From Actinomycetes bacterium (lineage in GTDB: Bacteria > Actinomycetota > Actinomycetes > Actinomycetales > Cellulomonadaceae): a DNA stretch of 8,300 bases. Where the stretch lies: positions 1 through 8,300 of the forward strand of contig JAEXEM010000197.1 of assembly GCA_023401045.1 (NCBI GenBank), given 5' to 3'. The notes beneath the pieces are model-generated. The model did not search any database. It was given only the letters and a program-made list of their open reading frames with translations, and was not told the origin of the DNA. The position numbers and the translations under genes are program-made. Below, in pieces: positions 1-4,737 of the stretch (positions are counted from its first letter, which is position 1; each line of letters opens with the position of its first letter).

Positions 1-699
1 CGTGACGACCGTGCCGGGTGCCTGCTCAGCCAGCTCGACGAGCGCGAGCAGCGTGTTCGCGGCCGAGTGGCCCATGCCGACGACGAGCGTGCGCCGCCCG
101 GCGAACCGCTGCCGGTCGCGGCCGAGCACGTCGGGCAGGGGCCCGGTGAGGTAGGCCGCGGCGGCGTCCTCGCCGATCGCCGGCAGCCCGGCGGGCCCGA
201 CCGGGTTCGGGGTGGACCACGTGCCCGACGCGTCGAGCACGGCACGGGCACGCACGTCCTCGACCCGGCCGTCGGCCGTGACGGTCCGCACGAGGTAGCC
301 GCGGCGCTCGCGCCCGAGGCTGCGTGTCCGGTCGGCGCCGTCGCGCGTGACGGCGACGACGCGCGTGCCGGTGCGCAGCCGGGACACGATCTCGTCCGTC
401 GCGGCGAGCGGGCGCAGGTAGTGCTCGACGAGCTCGGCGCCGGTGGGCAGTGCGTCGGGGTCGGGCTCGACCCAGCCGGTCGCGGCGAGCAGCCGCCGGG
501 CGGCGGCGTCGACGTCGTACCGCCACGGCGAGAACAGCCGGACGTGGCCCCAGGCGGAGACGGCCGCGCCGGCGGCGTCCCCGGCCTCGAGGACGAGGGG
601 CTCGAGGCCCCGCTCGAGGAGGTGCGCGGCCGCGGCGAGCCCCACCGGCCCCGCTCCGACGACGACCACCGGCAGCGCGTCGCGCGCGACCTCGCTCAT
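1..699 (-). CDS. FAD/NAD(P)-binding flavoprotein oxidoreductase, partial (arsenic-operon type)
   Basis: Only the first 233 codons are in the window; the C-terminal part lies beyond position 1. The start at 699 has GGGAG five bases upstream. The protein opens with a Rossmann FAD-binding fold: a hydrophobic strand, then GAGPVG (residues 15-20), and an acidic residue ending the second strand (LVLEAG). A stretch with SAWGHVRLFSPWRYD follows, then DASGTWSTPNP, typical of flavin monooxygenase-like enzymes. A second nucleotide-binding motif, GMGHSA (208-213), follows a VV strand and fits NAD(P)H binding. The gene is transcribed divergently from an arsR-like repressor. Such flavoproteins are common beside arsR in actinobacterial arsenic islands, where ArsO-like flavin monooxygenases occur. 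A redox role in arsenic or organoarsenical resistance is therefore inferred; the substrate cannot be read from the sequence. It could be a general NAD(P)H-dependent flavoprotein. Confidence 0.8.
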   Translation of the reverse strand, partial: MSEVARDALPVVVVGAGPVGLAAAAHLLERGLEPLVLEAGDAAGAAVSAWGHVRLFSPWRYDVDAAARRLLAATGWVEPDPDALPTGAELVEHYLRPLAATDEIVSRLRTGTRVVAVTRDGADRTRSLGRERRGYLVRTVTADGRVEDVRARAVLDASGTWSTPNPVGPAGLPAIGEDAAAAYLTGPLPDVLGRDRQRFAGRRTLVVGMGHSAANTLLALVELAEQAPGTVVT

Positions 700-707
700 G
701 ACCACTC

Positions 708-727
708 CCATTGACGATTCTCGATGG
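708..727. promoter_or_regulatory. Imperfect inverted repeat, candidate ArsR operator
   Basis: CCATTGACGATTCTCGATGG reads as arms CCATTGA and TCGATGG (six of seven positions complementary) around a 6-base centre. It lies between the divergent flavoprotein and arsR genes and overlaps the leftward ribosome binding site. ArsR-family repressors bind short imperfect dyads containing ATTGA/TCAAT-like half-sites at their own promoters, so this is the best operator candidate in the gap. A second, shorter palindrome, CATCGATG (756-763), lies nearer arsR. Binding is inferred. Confidence 0.5.
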
Positions 728-741
728 ATGACGACGGGAGC

Positions 742-771
742 AACGTATCCACGTTCATCGATGCGTGGCAA
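742..771 (-). promoter_or_regulatory. Candidate sigma-70-type promoter of the flavoprotein gene
   Basis: Read on the minus strand, TTGCCA (771-766, five of six matches to TTGACA) is followed after 18 bases by TACGTT (747-742, sharing the first two T-A and the last T of TATAAT). Transcription would begin near 735, so the inverted repeat at 708-727 would lie just downstream of the start, a position where a bound repressor blocks clearance. No equally good rightward promoter for arsR was found. The -10 is weak. Confidence 0.4.
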
Positions 772-772
772 G

Positions 773-1153
773 ATGGCCGACATGCCGACGACGCGCACCA
801 CCCCGCCCACCGGCACCTGCTGCCCGGCACCGTCGGCACCGGTCGTCGACCCCGGGGCCGCCGCCGACCTCGCCCGCACGTTCAAGGCGCTCGGCGACCC
901 GGCCCGCGTCCAGCTCCTGTCGATCGTCGCCGCGAGCGCGGGCCGGGAGGCGTGCGTCTGCGACCTCACCGAGCCGCTGGGGCTCGCGCAGCCGACGGTG
1001 AGCCACCACCTCAAGGTCCTCGTCGACGCCGGGCTGCTCGCACGTGAGCAACGCGGGCGGTGGGCGTACTACTCACTCGTCCCCGGCGCGCTCGACCACC
1101 TCGTCCACCGGCTGCACCACGCGACGTCGGGCGCCGTCGGCGCGGGCGGCTGA
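773..1153 (+). CDS. arsR: ArsR-family As(III)/Sb(III)-responsive repressor
   Basis: This is a 126-residue ArsR/SmtB winged-helix repressor from the ATG at 773; an in-frame ATG at 782 would give 123 residues. Neither start has a convincing ribosome binding site. The helix-turn-helix core is clear: TFKALGDPARVQLLSIV, then EACVCDLTEPLGLAQPTVSHHLKVL (recognition helix QPTVSHHL), then the wing region REQRGRWAYYSL. Numbered from 782, cysteines are at 13, 14, 58 and 60. The adjacent N-terminal pair plus a cysteine near residue 58 resembles Corynebacterium glutamicum ArsR, which binds As(III) through Cys15, Cys16 and Cys55. The CVC of the classic E. coli-type site is also present, so which cysteines bind is open. 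It is divergent from the flavoprotein gene and probably represses it and itself. The length is normal for the family. Confidence 0.9.
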   Translation: MADMPTTRTTPPTGTCCPAPSAPVVDPGAAADLARTFKALGDPARVQLLSIVAASAGREACVCDLTEPLGLAQPTVSHHLKVLVDAGLLAREQRGRWAYYSLVPGALDHLVHRLHHATSGAVGAGG

Positions 1154-1258
1154 CGAGCCCCTGACCATCACCTCACAGGGTGGCGGCGCATCCTGGGGCG
1201 CAGGCACGAGGTGGCACCCGCACAAGCGTCCCCGTGACGCGTCACACACCTCCGGCCG
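1154..1258. other. Intergenic stretch with a perfect 12-bp palindrome
   Basis: No gene is credible in the gap between arsR and the reductase gene. Its most notable element is GTGACGCGTCAC at 1234-1245, a perfect palindrome lying about 50-60 bp upstream of the predicted transcription start at 1295. The half-sites GTGA and TCAC resemble those of CRP/GlxR sites, but the centre is 4 bases where the CRP consensus has 6. A weak CCCTG/CAGGG pair (1159-1163 and 1176-1180) after the arsR stop is too short to call a terminator. Confidence 0.4.
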
Positions 1259-1287
1259 TTCACTTCAGATACCCCCGGGGGTATCTT
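1259..1287 (+). promoter_or_regulatory. Predicted promoter of the sulfur operon
   Basis: TTCACT (1259-1264, four of six matches to TTGACA) and TATCTT (1282-1287, matching T-A-T...T of TATAAT) are 17 bp apart. Transcription would start about seven bases after the -10, at or next to the ATG at 1295, giving a leaderless or nearly leaderless mRNA. This fits the lack of a properly spaced ribosome binding site. Most of the spacer and the -10 are covered by the palindrome at 1267-1286, the usual layout for repression by occlusion. Confidence 0.55.
1267..1286. promoter_or_regulatory. Perfect 20-bp palindrome, CsoR/CstR-type operator
   Basis: AGATACCCCC (1267-1276) is followed directly by its exact reverse complement GGGGGTATCT (1277-1286). 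A C-tract and G-tract flanked by ATAC/GTAT is the hallmark of operators bound by CsoR-family tetramers. A gene for such a repressor ends this operon (3617-3895). The palindrome overlaps the predicted -10 box, so binding would block RNA polymerase. The structure is seen directly; that this particular repressor binds it is inferred. Confidence 0.8.
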
Positions 1288-1294
1288 GGACGTC

Positions 1295-2992
1295 ATGAAC
1301 GCGACCCCCACTCCCCCCGCCGGGCGCCGCATCGTCGTCGTCGGTGGTGTCGCCGGCGGCATGAGCGCCGCCGCCCGGGCCCGCCGCCTCGACGAGTCGG
1401 CGTCGATCGTCGTCCTCGAGCAGTCGCCGTACGTCTCCTTCGCCAACTGCGGCCTGCCGTACCACCTGTCCGGCGAGATCGCCGACCGCGGGCAGCTCGT
1501 CCTCCAGACGCCCGAGTCGCTGCGCGCCGCGCTCGCCCTCGACGTGCGCACCGGCCACCGCGTCACCGCCATCGACCGCGAGGCCCGCACCGTCACCGTC
1601 GCCACGGGCGACGAGACCTACGAGCTGCCCTACGACGCGCTGCTGCTCGCCCCCGGCGCCGTCGCCGTGCGCCCGCCGATCGACGGCCTCGACCACCCGG
1701 CGGTCCACGCGCTGCGCACCATCCCCGACCTCGACGGGCTCATGGAGCTCGTCACCCGGCCCGAGGCCGAGCGGCCGCGACGCGCGGTCGTCGTCGGCGC
1801 GGGCTTCATCGGCCTGGAGGCCGTCGAGGCGCTCGTCACCCGCGGGCTCGAGGTCGACCTCGTCGAGCTCGCGGACCACGTGCTGCCCCCGCTCGACGCC
1901 GAGCTCGCCCCGCTGCTCGCCGACGAGCTGCGCCGCCACGGCGTGCGCCTGCACCTCGGCGTCTCGGTCAGCGCGATCCGCGACGGCGAGGACGGCGCCG
2001 CCGTCGTGACCACCTCCGACGGCACGCAGGTGCCCGCGGACGTCGTCGTCGTCAACGTCGGGGTGCGCCCCGCGAGCGACCTCGCACGCGAGGCCGGCCT
2101 CGAGCTCGGCACCCGCGACGCCATCCGGGTCGACGCCGACCAGCGCACCTCCGACCCGCACATCTGGGCCGTGGGCGACGCCGTCGAGGTCGTCCAGGCC
2201 GTCACCGGCGCCGTCGGCCCCGTGCCGCTCGCCGGACCGGCCAACCGCCAGGGCCGCCGCGCCGCGGAGTCGATGACCGGCCACCGGACGACCCCGCAGG
2301 CGCCGGTGCTCGGCACCGCGATCGTGCGCGTCTTCGGCCTCACCGCGGCCGTCACCGGCGCGAACCAGGAGACGCTGCGGCGCGCGGGCGTCGAGCACGA
2401 GGTCGTCCGCATCCACCCGGGCCACCACGCCGGCTACTTCCCCGGCGCCGAGCAGGTGCACGTCGTCGCGAGCTTCGCCCCCGACGGCCGCCTCCTGGGC
2501 GCGCAGGCAGTGGGACGCGACGGCGTCGACAAGCGGATCGACGTGCTCGCCACCGCGCTGCGCGCCGGCATGACCGCCGACGACCTCGCCGAGCTCGAGC
2601 TCGCCTACGCCCCGCCGTACGGCTCGGCGAAGGACCCGGTCAACATGCTCGGCTTCGTCGCGCAGAACGCCCTCGACGGCACGATGCCGCAGTGGCACCC
2701 GCACGAGCTCGACGCCGTGCAGGAGAGCACCCTCGTGCTCGACGTGCGCTCGTCGGGCGAGTTCGCCCGCGGCCACCTGCCCGGTGCGCTCAACATCCCC
2801 CACACCGAGCTGCGCGGCCGTCTCGACGAGGTCCGCGAGGCCGCTGCCGGCCGTCCCGTCAGCGTCCACTGCGCGAGCGGCGTACGGTCGCACATCGCCA
2901 CCCGCGTCCTGCTCGCGGCCGGCTTCGACGCGCGCAACCTCTCCGGCGGGTGGATCACCCTCACCGCCGTCCACCCCCACCTCGCCGCCTGA
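1295..2992 (+). CDS. CoA-disulfide/persulfide reductase with C-terminal rhodanese domain
   Basis: This 565-residue flavoprotein belongs to the pyridine nucleotide-disulfide oxidoreductases of the CoA-disulfide reductase / NADH persulfide-polysulfide reductase group. Visible in order are the FAD motif GGVAGG (17-22), the single-cysteine active site SFANCGLPY with Cys52, the NAD(P)H motif GAGFIG (168-173), the second FAD motif IWAVGDA (290-296), and a dimerisation domain with YAPPYGSAKDPVN (tyrosines 438 and 442). A rhodanese domain starts near 465, with LDVRSSGEFARGHLPGA and the active-site loop HCASGVRS (Cys526). Such fusions reduce CoA persulfide, polysulfide or CoA disulfide with NAD(P)H, the rhodanese cysteine carrying sulfane sulfur. 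All key cysteines and tyrosines are present. The ATG at 1295 is preferred because transcription is predicted to begin there; an upstream in-frame TTG at 1286 lies inside the operator. It is the first gene of a four-gene operon. Confidence 0.92.
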   Translation: MNATPTPPAGRRIVVVGGVAGGMSAAARARRLDESASIVVLEQSPYVSFANCGLPYHLSGEIADRGQLVLQTPESLRAALALDVRTGHRVTAIDREARTVTVATGDETYELPYDALLLAPGAVAVRPPIDGLDHPAVHALRTIPDLDGLMELVTRPEAERPRRAVVVGAGFIGLEAVEALVTRGLEVDLVELADHVLPPLDAELAPLLADELRRHGVRLHLGVSVSAIRDGEDGAAVVTTSDGTQVPADVVVVNVGVRPASDLAREAGLELGTRDAIRVDADQRTSDPHIWAVGDAVEVVQAVTGAVGPVPLAGPANRQGRRAAESMTGHRTTPQAPVLGTAIVRVFGLTAAVTGANQETLRRAGVEHEVVRIHPGHHAGYFPGAEQVHVVASFAPDGRLLGAQAVGRDGVDKRIDVLATALRAGMTADDLAELELAYAPPYGSAKDPVNMLGFVAQNALDGTMPQWHPHELDAVQESTLVLDVRSSGEFARGHLPGALNIPHTELRGRLDEVREAAAGRPVSVHCASGVRSHIATRVLLAAGFDARNLSGGWITLTAVHPHLAA

Positions 2993-3022
2993 GCGGCACC
3001 GACCCCCTCCGAGGAGATCCCC

Positions 3023-3142
3023 ATGTGCTACCCCGTCGCCTGCCCCACCTGCGGCAAGACCACCTGGGACGGCTGCGGCATGCACGCCGAGTCCGTCATG
3101 GCCGAGGTCCAGCCGGACCAGCGCTGCACCTGCAGCCGGTGA
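3023..3142 (+). CDS. 39-residue cysteine-rich small protein
   Basis: A short gene with an excellent ribosome binding site, GAGGAG (3011-3016), six bases before its ATG and 30 bases after the reductase stop. The protein begins MCYPVACPTCGKTTWDGCGM and ends QRCTCSR, with cysteines at 2, 7, 10, 18, 35 and 37 plus His21. CPTCGK looks like a zinc-knuckle half-site, and CxC at the C-terminus could supply the other ligands. I recall similar tiny proteins with the CGKTTWxGCGxH core as a widespread uncharacterised family (from memory, not searched). Its place between a rhodanese-reductase and a thioredoxin suggests metal binding or sulfane-sulfur carriage, but this is inference. Six cysteines in 39 residues, the strong ribosome binding site and the operon position make it very unlikely to be chance. 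Confidence 0.8.
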   Translation: MCYPVACPTCGKTTWDGCGMHAESVMAEVQPDQRCTCSR

Positions 3143-3146
3143 GCAC

Positions 3147-3177
3147 GGGTCCCGGGCCCACCACCCCCGGGATACCC
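3147..3177 (+). repeat. Intra-operon hairpin between small ORF and thioredoxin
   Basis: GGGTCCCGGG (3147-3156) can pair with CCCGGGATACCC (3166-3177). This gives CCCGGG against CCCGGG (six pairs) plus GGGT against ACCC (four pairs), with a two-base AT bulge and a 9-base loop. It starts five bases after the small-ORF stop and has no U-tract. It could lower read-through into, or stabilise, the downstream thioredoxin mRNA. It overlaps the DNA element at 3170-3189, so either reading is possible. Confidence 0.45.
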
Positions 3178-3189
3178 CGTACCGTATCC
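3170..3189. promoter_or_regulatory. Degenerate second CsoR-type operator
   Basis: GGATACCCCGTACCGTATCC has six-base inverted arms GGATAC and GTATCC around an 8-base centre. The left half contains ATACCCC, identical to seven bases of the perfect operator at 1267-1286, while the right half has lost the G-tract. It lies 27 bp upstream of the thioredoxin start. It may be a weak secondary operator. No matching -35/-10 pair was found next to it. Confidence 0.35.
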
Positions 3190-3216
3190 ACCAGCACCAT
3201 CACGAGAGGAGGCCGC

Positions 3217-3591
3217 GTGGCCACCACCGACCTCACCGCCGAGTCCTTCGCGCGCACCGTCGAGGAGAACGGCATCGTCCTCGTCGACTTCTGGGCGGCC
3301 TGGTGCGGCCCCTGCCGCATGTTCGCCCCCGTCTTCGAGCAGGCCTCCGAGCAGCACCCCGACATCGTCTTCGGCAAGGTCGACACCGAGGCCGAGCAGG
3401 TGCTCGCCGCGCAGGCCGGCATCACGTCGATCCCCACGCTCATGGCGTTCCGCGACGGCATCCTCGTCTACGCCCAGCCCGGCGCCCTCCCGGCCGCCGC
3501 GCTCGAGCAGGTCATCACGGCCGTCGAGCAGCTCGACATGGACGAGGTCCGTGCGCAGCTCGAGGCGGCCGGTACCCCCGCCGGTCGCTGA
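3217..3591 (+). CDS. trxA: Thioredoxin
   Basis: A 124-residue cytoplasmic thioredoxin. The strand VLVDFWAAWCGPCRMFAPVF carries the WCGPC redox motif (Cys30, Cys33), followed by the second strand FGKVDTE and the cis-proline motif SIPTL (Pro73) opposite the active site. The C-terminal helix extends to about residue 110, and the remaining tail (ending AGTPAGR) is slightly longer than in typical thioredoxins of about 105-110 residues. The GTG start at 3217 is set by a strong AGGAGG at 3207-3212; the reading frame stays open upstream but is only Arg/Pro-rich shadow. It lies 74 bases after the cysteine-rich small gene and 25 before the repressor gene. In this operon it most likely reduces persulfides or disulfides left on the rhodanese-reductase or on cell thiols. 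It is probably an operon-dedicated rather than the main housekeeping thioredoxin (inference). Confidence 0.93.
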   Translation: MATTDLTAESFARTVEENGIVLVDFWAAWCGPCRMFAPVFEQASEQHPDIVFGKVDTEAEQVLAAQAGITSIPTLMAFRDGILVYAQPGALPAAALEQVITAVEQLDMDEVRAQLEAAGTPAGR

Positions 3592-3616
3592 CCGGCCCGC
3601 CCCCACAGGAGCTCAC

Positions 3617-3895
3617 ATGGACCTCGACCCCGACGAGATGACGAAGGTCGCCAATCGGCTCAAGCGCGCCCAGGGCCAGCTCGCGGCCGTCGTGCGGATG
3701 CTCGAGGAGGGGCGTGCCTGCGAGGACGTCGTCACGCAGCTCTCGGCGGTGTCCCGTGCGCTCGACCGCGCAGGGTTCGCCATCATCGCCTCGGGTATGC
3801 GGCAGTGCCTCGTCACCCCCGCCGACAGCGAGGACGGGCAGACCCCCACGCTCGACGTCCAGAAGCTCGAGAAGCTCTTCCTCTCCCTCGCCTGA
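3617..3895 (+). CDS. CsoR/RcnR-family repressor, CstR-like (persulfide-sensing type)
   Basis: A 92-residue all-helical repressor of the CsoR/RcnR (DUF156) family. The start at 3617 follows CAGGAG (3606-3611) by five bases. The DNA-binding part NRLKRAQGQL (13-22) is typical. Cys35 (EGRACEDV) and Cys64 (GMRQCL) are 29 residues apart, the spacing of C36/C65 in M. tuberculosis CsoR and C31/C60 in S. aureus CstR. In copper-sensing CsoR a histidine ligand lies four residues before the second cysteine; here that residue is Gly60. With no His ligand but both cysteines, it matches CstR, which senses per- and polysulfides by forming cross-links between the cysteines. It is the last gene of the operon carrying the reductase-rhodanese and thioredoxin, and the perfect palindrome at 1267-1286 is its likely target, giving negative autoregulation. 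Automated annotation may call it metal-sensitive or copper-sensing. Confidence 0.9.
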   Translation: MDLDPDEMTKVANRLKRAQGQLAAVVRMLEEGRACEDVVTQLSAVSRALDRAGFAIIASGMRQCLVTPADSEDGQTPTLDVQKLEKLFLSLA

Positions 3896-3905
3896 CCGGT
3901 CCCGG

Positions 3906-3942
3906 ACGCAGGGGTGCCACCGACCCGGTGGCACCCCTGCGT
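3906..3942 (+). terminator. Strong 17-bp hairpin terminator of the sulfur operon
   Basis: ACGCAGGGGTGCCACCG (3906-3922) is the exact reverse complement of 3926-3942, with a three-base loop. It begins ten bases after the repressor stop codon. There is no U-tract, as is usual for terminators in high-GC actinobacteria. It would separate the operon from the downstream acetyltransferase gene. Being symmetric, it could act on either strand. Confidence 0.8.
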
Positions 3943-4015
3943 GCGGTCCGGCCGGCCGTCCCCTCGACGCGGGACGTCCCCGCTGGCACGATGACGAGGA
4001 CGCCTGACCCCGCGC

Positions 4016-4021
4016 AGGAGG
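4016..4021 (+). promoter_or_regulatory. Ribosome binding site fixing the acetyltransferase start
   Basis: AGGAGG ends five bases before the GTG at 4027. The in-frame ATG at 3991 has no such site (its upstream sequence is CCCCGCTGGCACG), so the GTG is preferred even though ATG is the commoner start codon. Confidence 0.7.
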
Positions 4022-4026
4022 CCCTC

Positions 4027-4647
4027 GTGCCCGACGCCGTCGCACCCCTCGGCACCACGACACGCCGCGGCCCCGACTCCTCGCGCCTCACCGTGCGGGA
4101 GCTCGACGCCTCGACGTGGGACGCCTTCGCCGAGCTCGTCGAGCGGAACAACGGCATCTTCGGCGGCTGCTGGTGCATCGGCTGGCACCCCGAGTGCGGG
4201 CAGCGCGGGATCAGCCACCGCGACACGAAGGAGCACCGGGTGCGCACCGGCGGCGCGCACGCGGCGCTCGTGCTCGACGCCGACGGCCTCGCGCAGGGCT
4301 GGGCGCAGTACGGCAGCCCGGCCGAGCTGCCCCACATCAAGCACCGGCGGCGGTACGACCAGGAACCGCCCCCGACGCCCGACTGGCGGATCGCGTGCGT
4401 CTTCGTCGACAAGCGCCACCGCGGCCAGGGCATCGCACGCACGGCCGTCGAGGGTGCCCTCGACGCCATCGGACGGCAGGGCGGGGGCCGCGTCGAGGCC
4501 GTCGCGGAGGTGACCGCCGGCCGCGAGGCACAGGGCCGCTTCCTCTTCAGCGGGACGGTCGAGCTGTTCGACGACTACGACTTCGAGCGGGTGCGGCAGG
4601 TCGGCAAGCACGCGTGGATCGTCCAGCGGGTGCTGCCGGCGCTCTGA
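4027..4647 (+). CDS. GNAT-family N-acetyltransferase
   Basis: A 206-residue protein from the GTG at 4027. The GNAT core is recognisable: strand VRELDASTWDAFAELVERNNG at the front, central strand DWRIACVFVDKRHRGQGIARTAVEGAL with the acetyl-CoA pyrophosphate-binding loop RGQGIA (132-137), and a late strand/helix region including EAQGRFLFSGTVELFDDYDFERV, which resembles the C-terminal part (residue pattern 'lfxxyGFe') of GNAT enzymes. The N-terminal section is unusual for its cysteines, GGCWCIGWHPECG (Cys48, Cys50, Cys57), a pattern also seen in some uncharacterised actinobacterial acetyltransferases. The substrate cannot be inferred. It stands alone: a strong terminator hairpin separates it from the sulfur operon upstream, and 90 bases separate it from the membrane-protein gene. 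No convincing promoter was found in 3943-4026. Confidence 0.85.
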   Translation: MPDAVAPLGTTTRRGPDSSRLTVRELDASTWDAFAELVERNNGIFGGCWCIGWHPECGQRGISHRDTKEHRVRTGGAHAALVLDADGLAQGWAQYGSPAELPHIKHRRRYDQEPPPTPDWRIACVFVDKRHRGQGIARTAVEGALDAIGRQGGGRVEAVAEVTAGREAQGRFLFSGTVELFDDYDFERVRQVGKHAWIVQRVLPAL

Positions 4648-4737
4648 GCGGCGGTCGGCCGCGGCGGCGGGACGTTCCGGACGGATCCGGGCGTCTCTCG
4701 AGATGCTCAGCGTGCTGATCGTTGCCAGGCTGACGGC

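Noticed and set aside
711..716. TTGACG as a -35 box for arsR
   Set aside because: No acceptable -10 lies 16-18 bases downstream (sequence there is GACGGGAG), so it was treated as part of the operator repeat instead.
1265..3085. 606-codon open frame antisense to the reductase gene
   Set aside because: Product is low-complexity (Gly/Val/Asp/Arg-rich) with no domain; it is a high-GC shadow of the clear reductase-rhodanese gene, whose motifs are intact on the other strand.
1180..3216. Long upstream extension in the thioredoxin frame
   Set aside because: The frame is open but encodes Arg/Pro-rich shadow of the reductase gene; thioredoxin begins at the GTG at 3217 behind AGGAGG.
3991..4026. ATG at 3991 as the acetyltransferase start
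   Set aside because: No ribosome binding site upstream, whereas the GTG at 4027 follows AGGAGG by five bases; kept only as an alternative.
4677..4690. CCGGA/TCCGG hairpin as a terminator after the acetyltransferase gene
   Set aside because: Only five pairs; chance pairing of this size is common in such GC-rich DNA.
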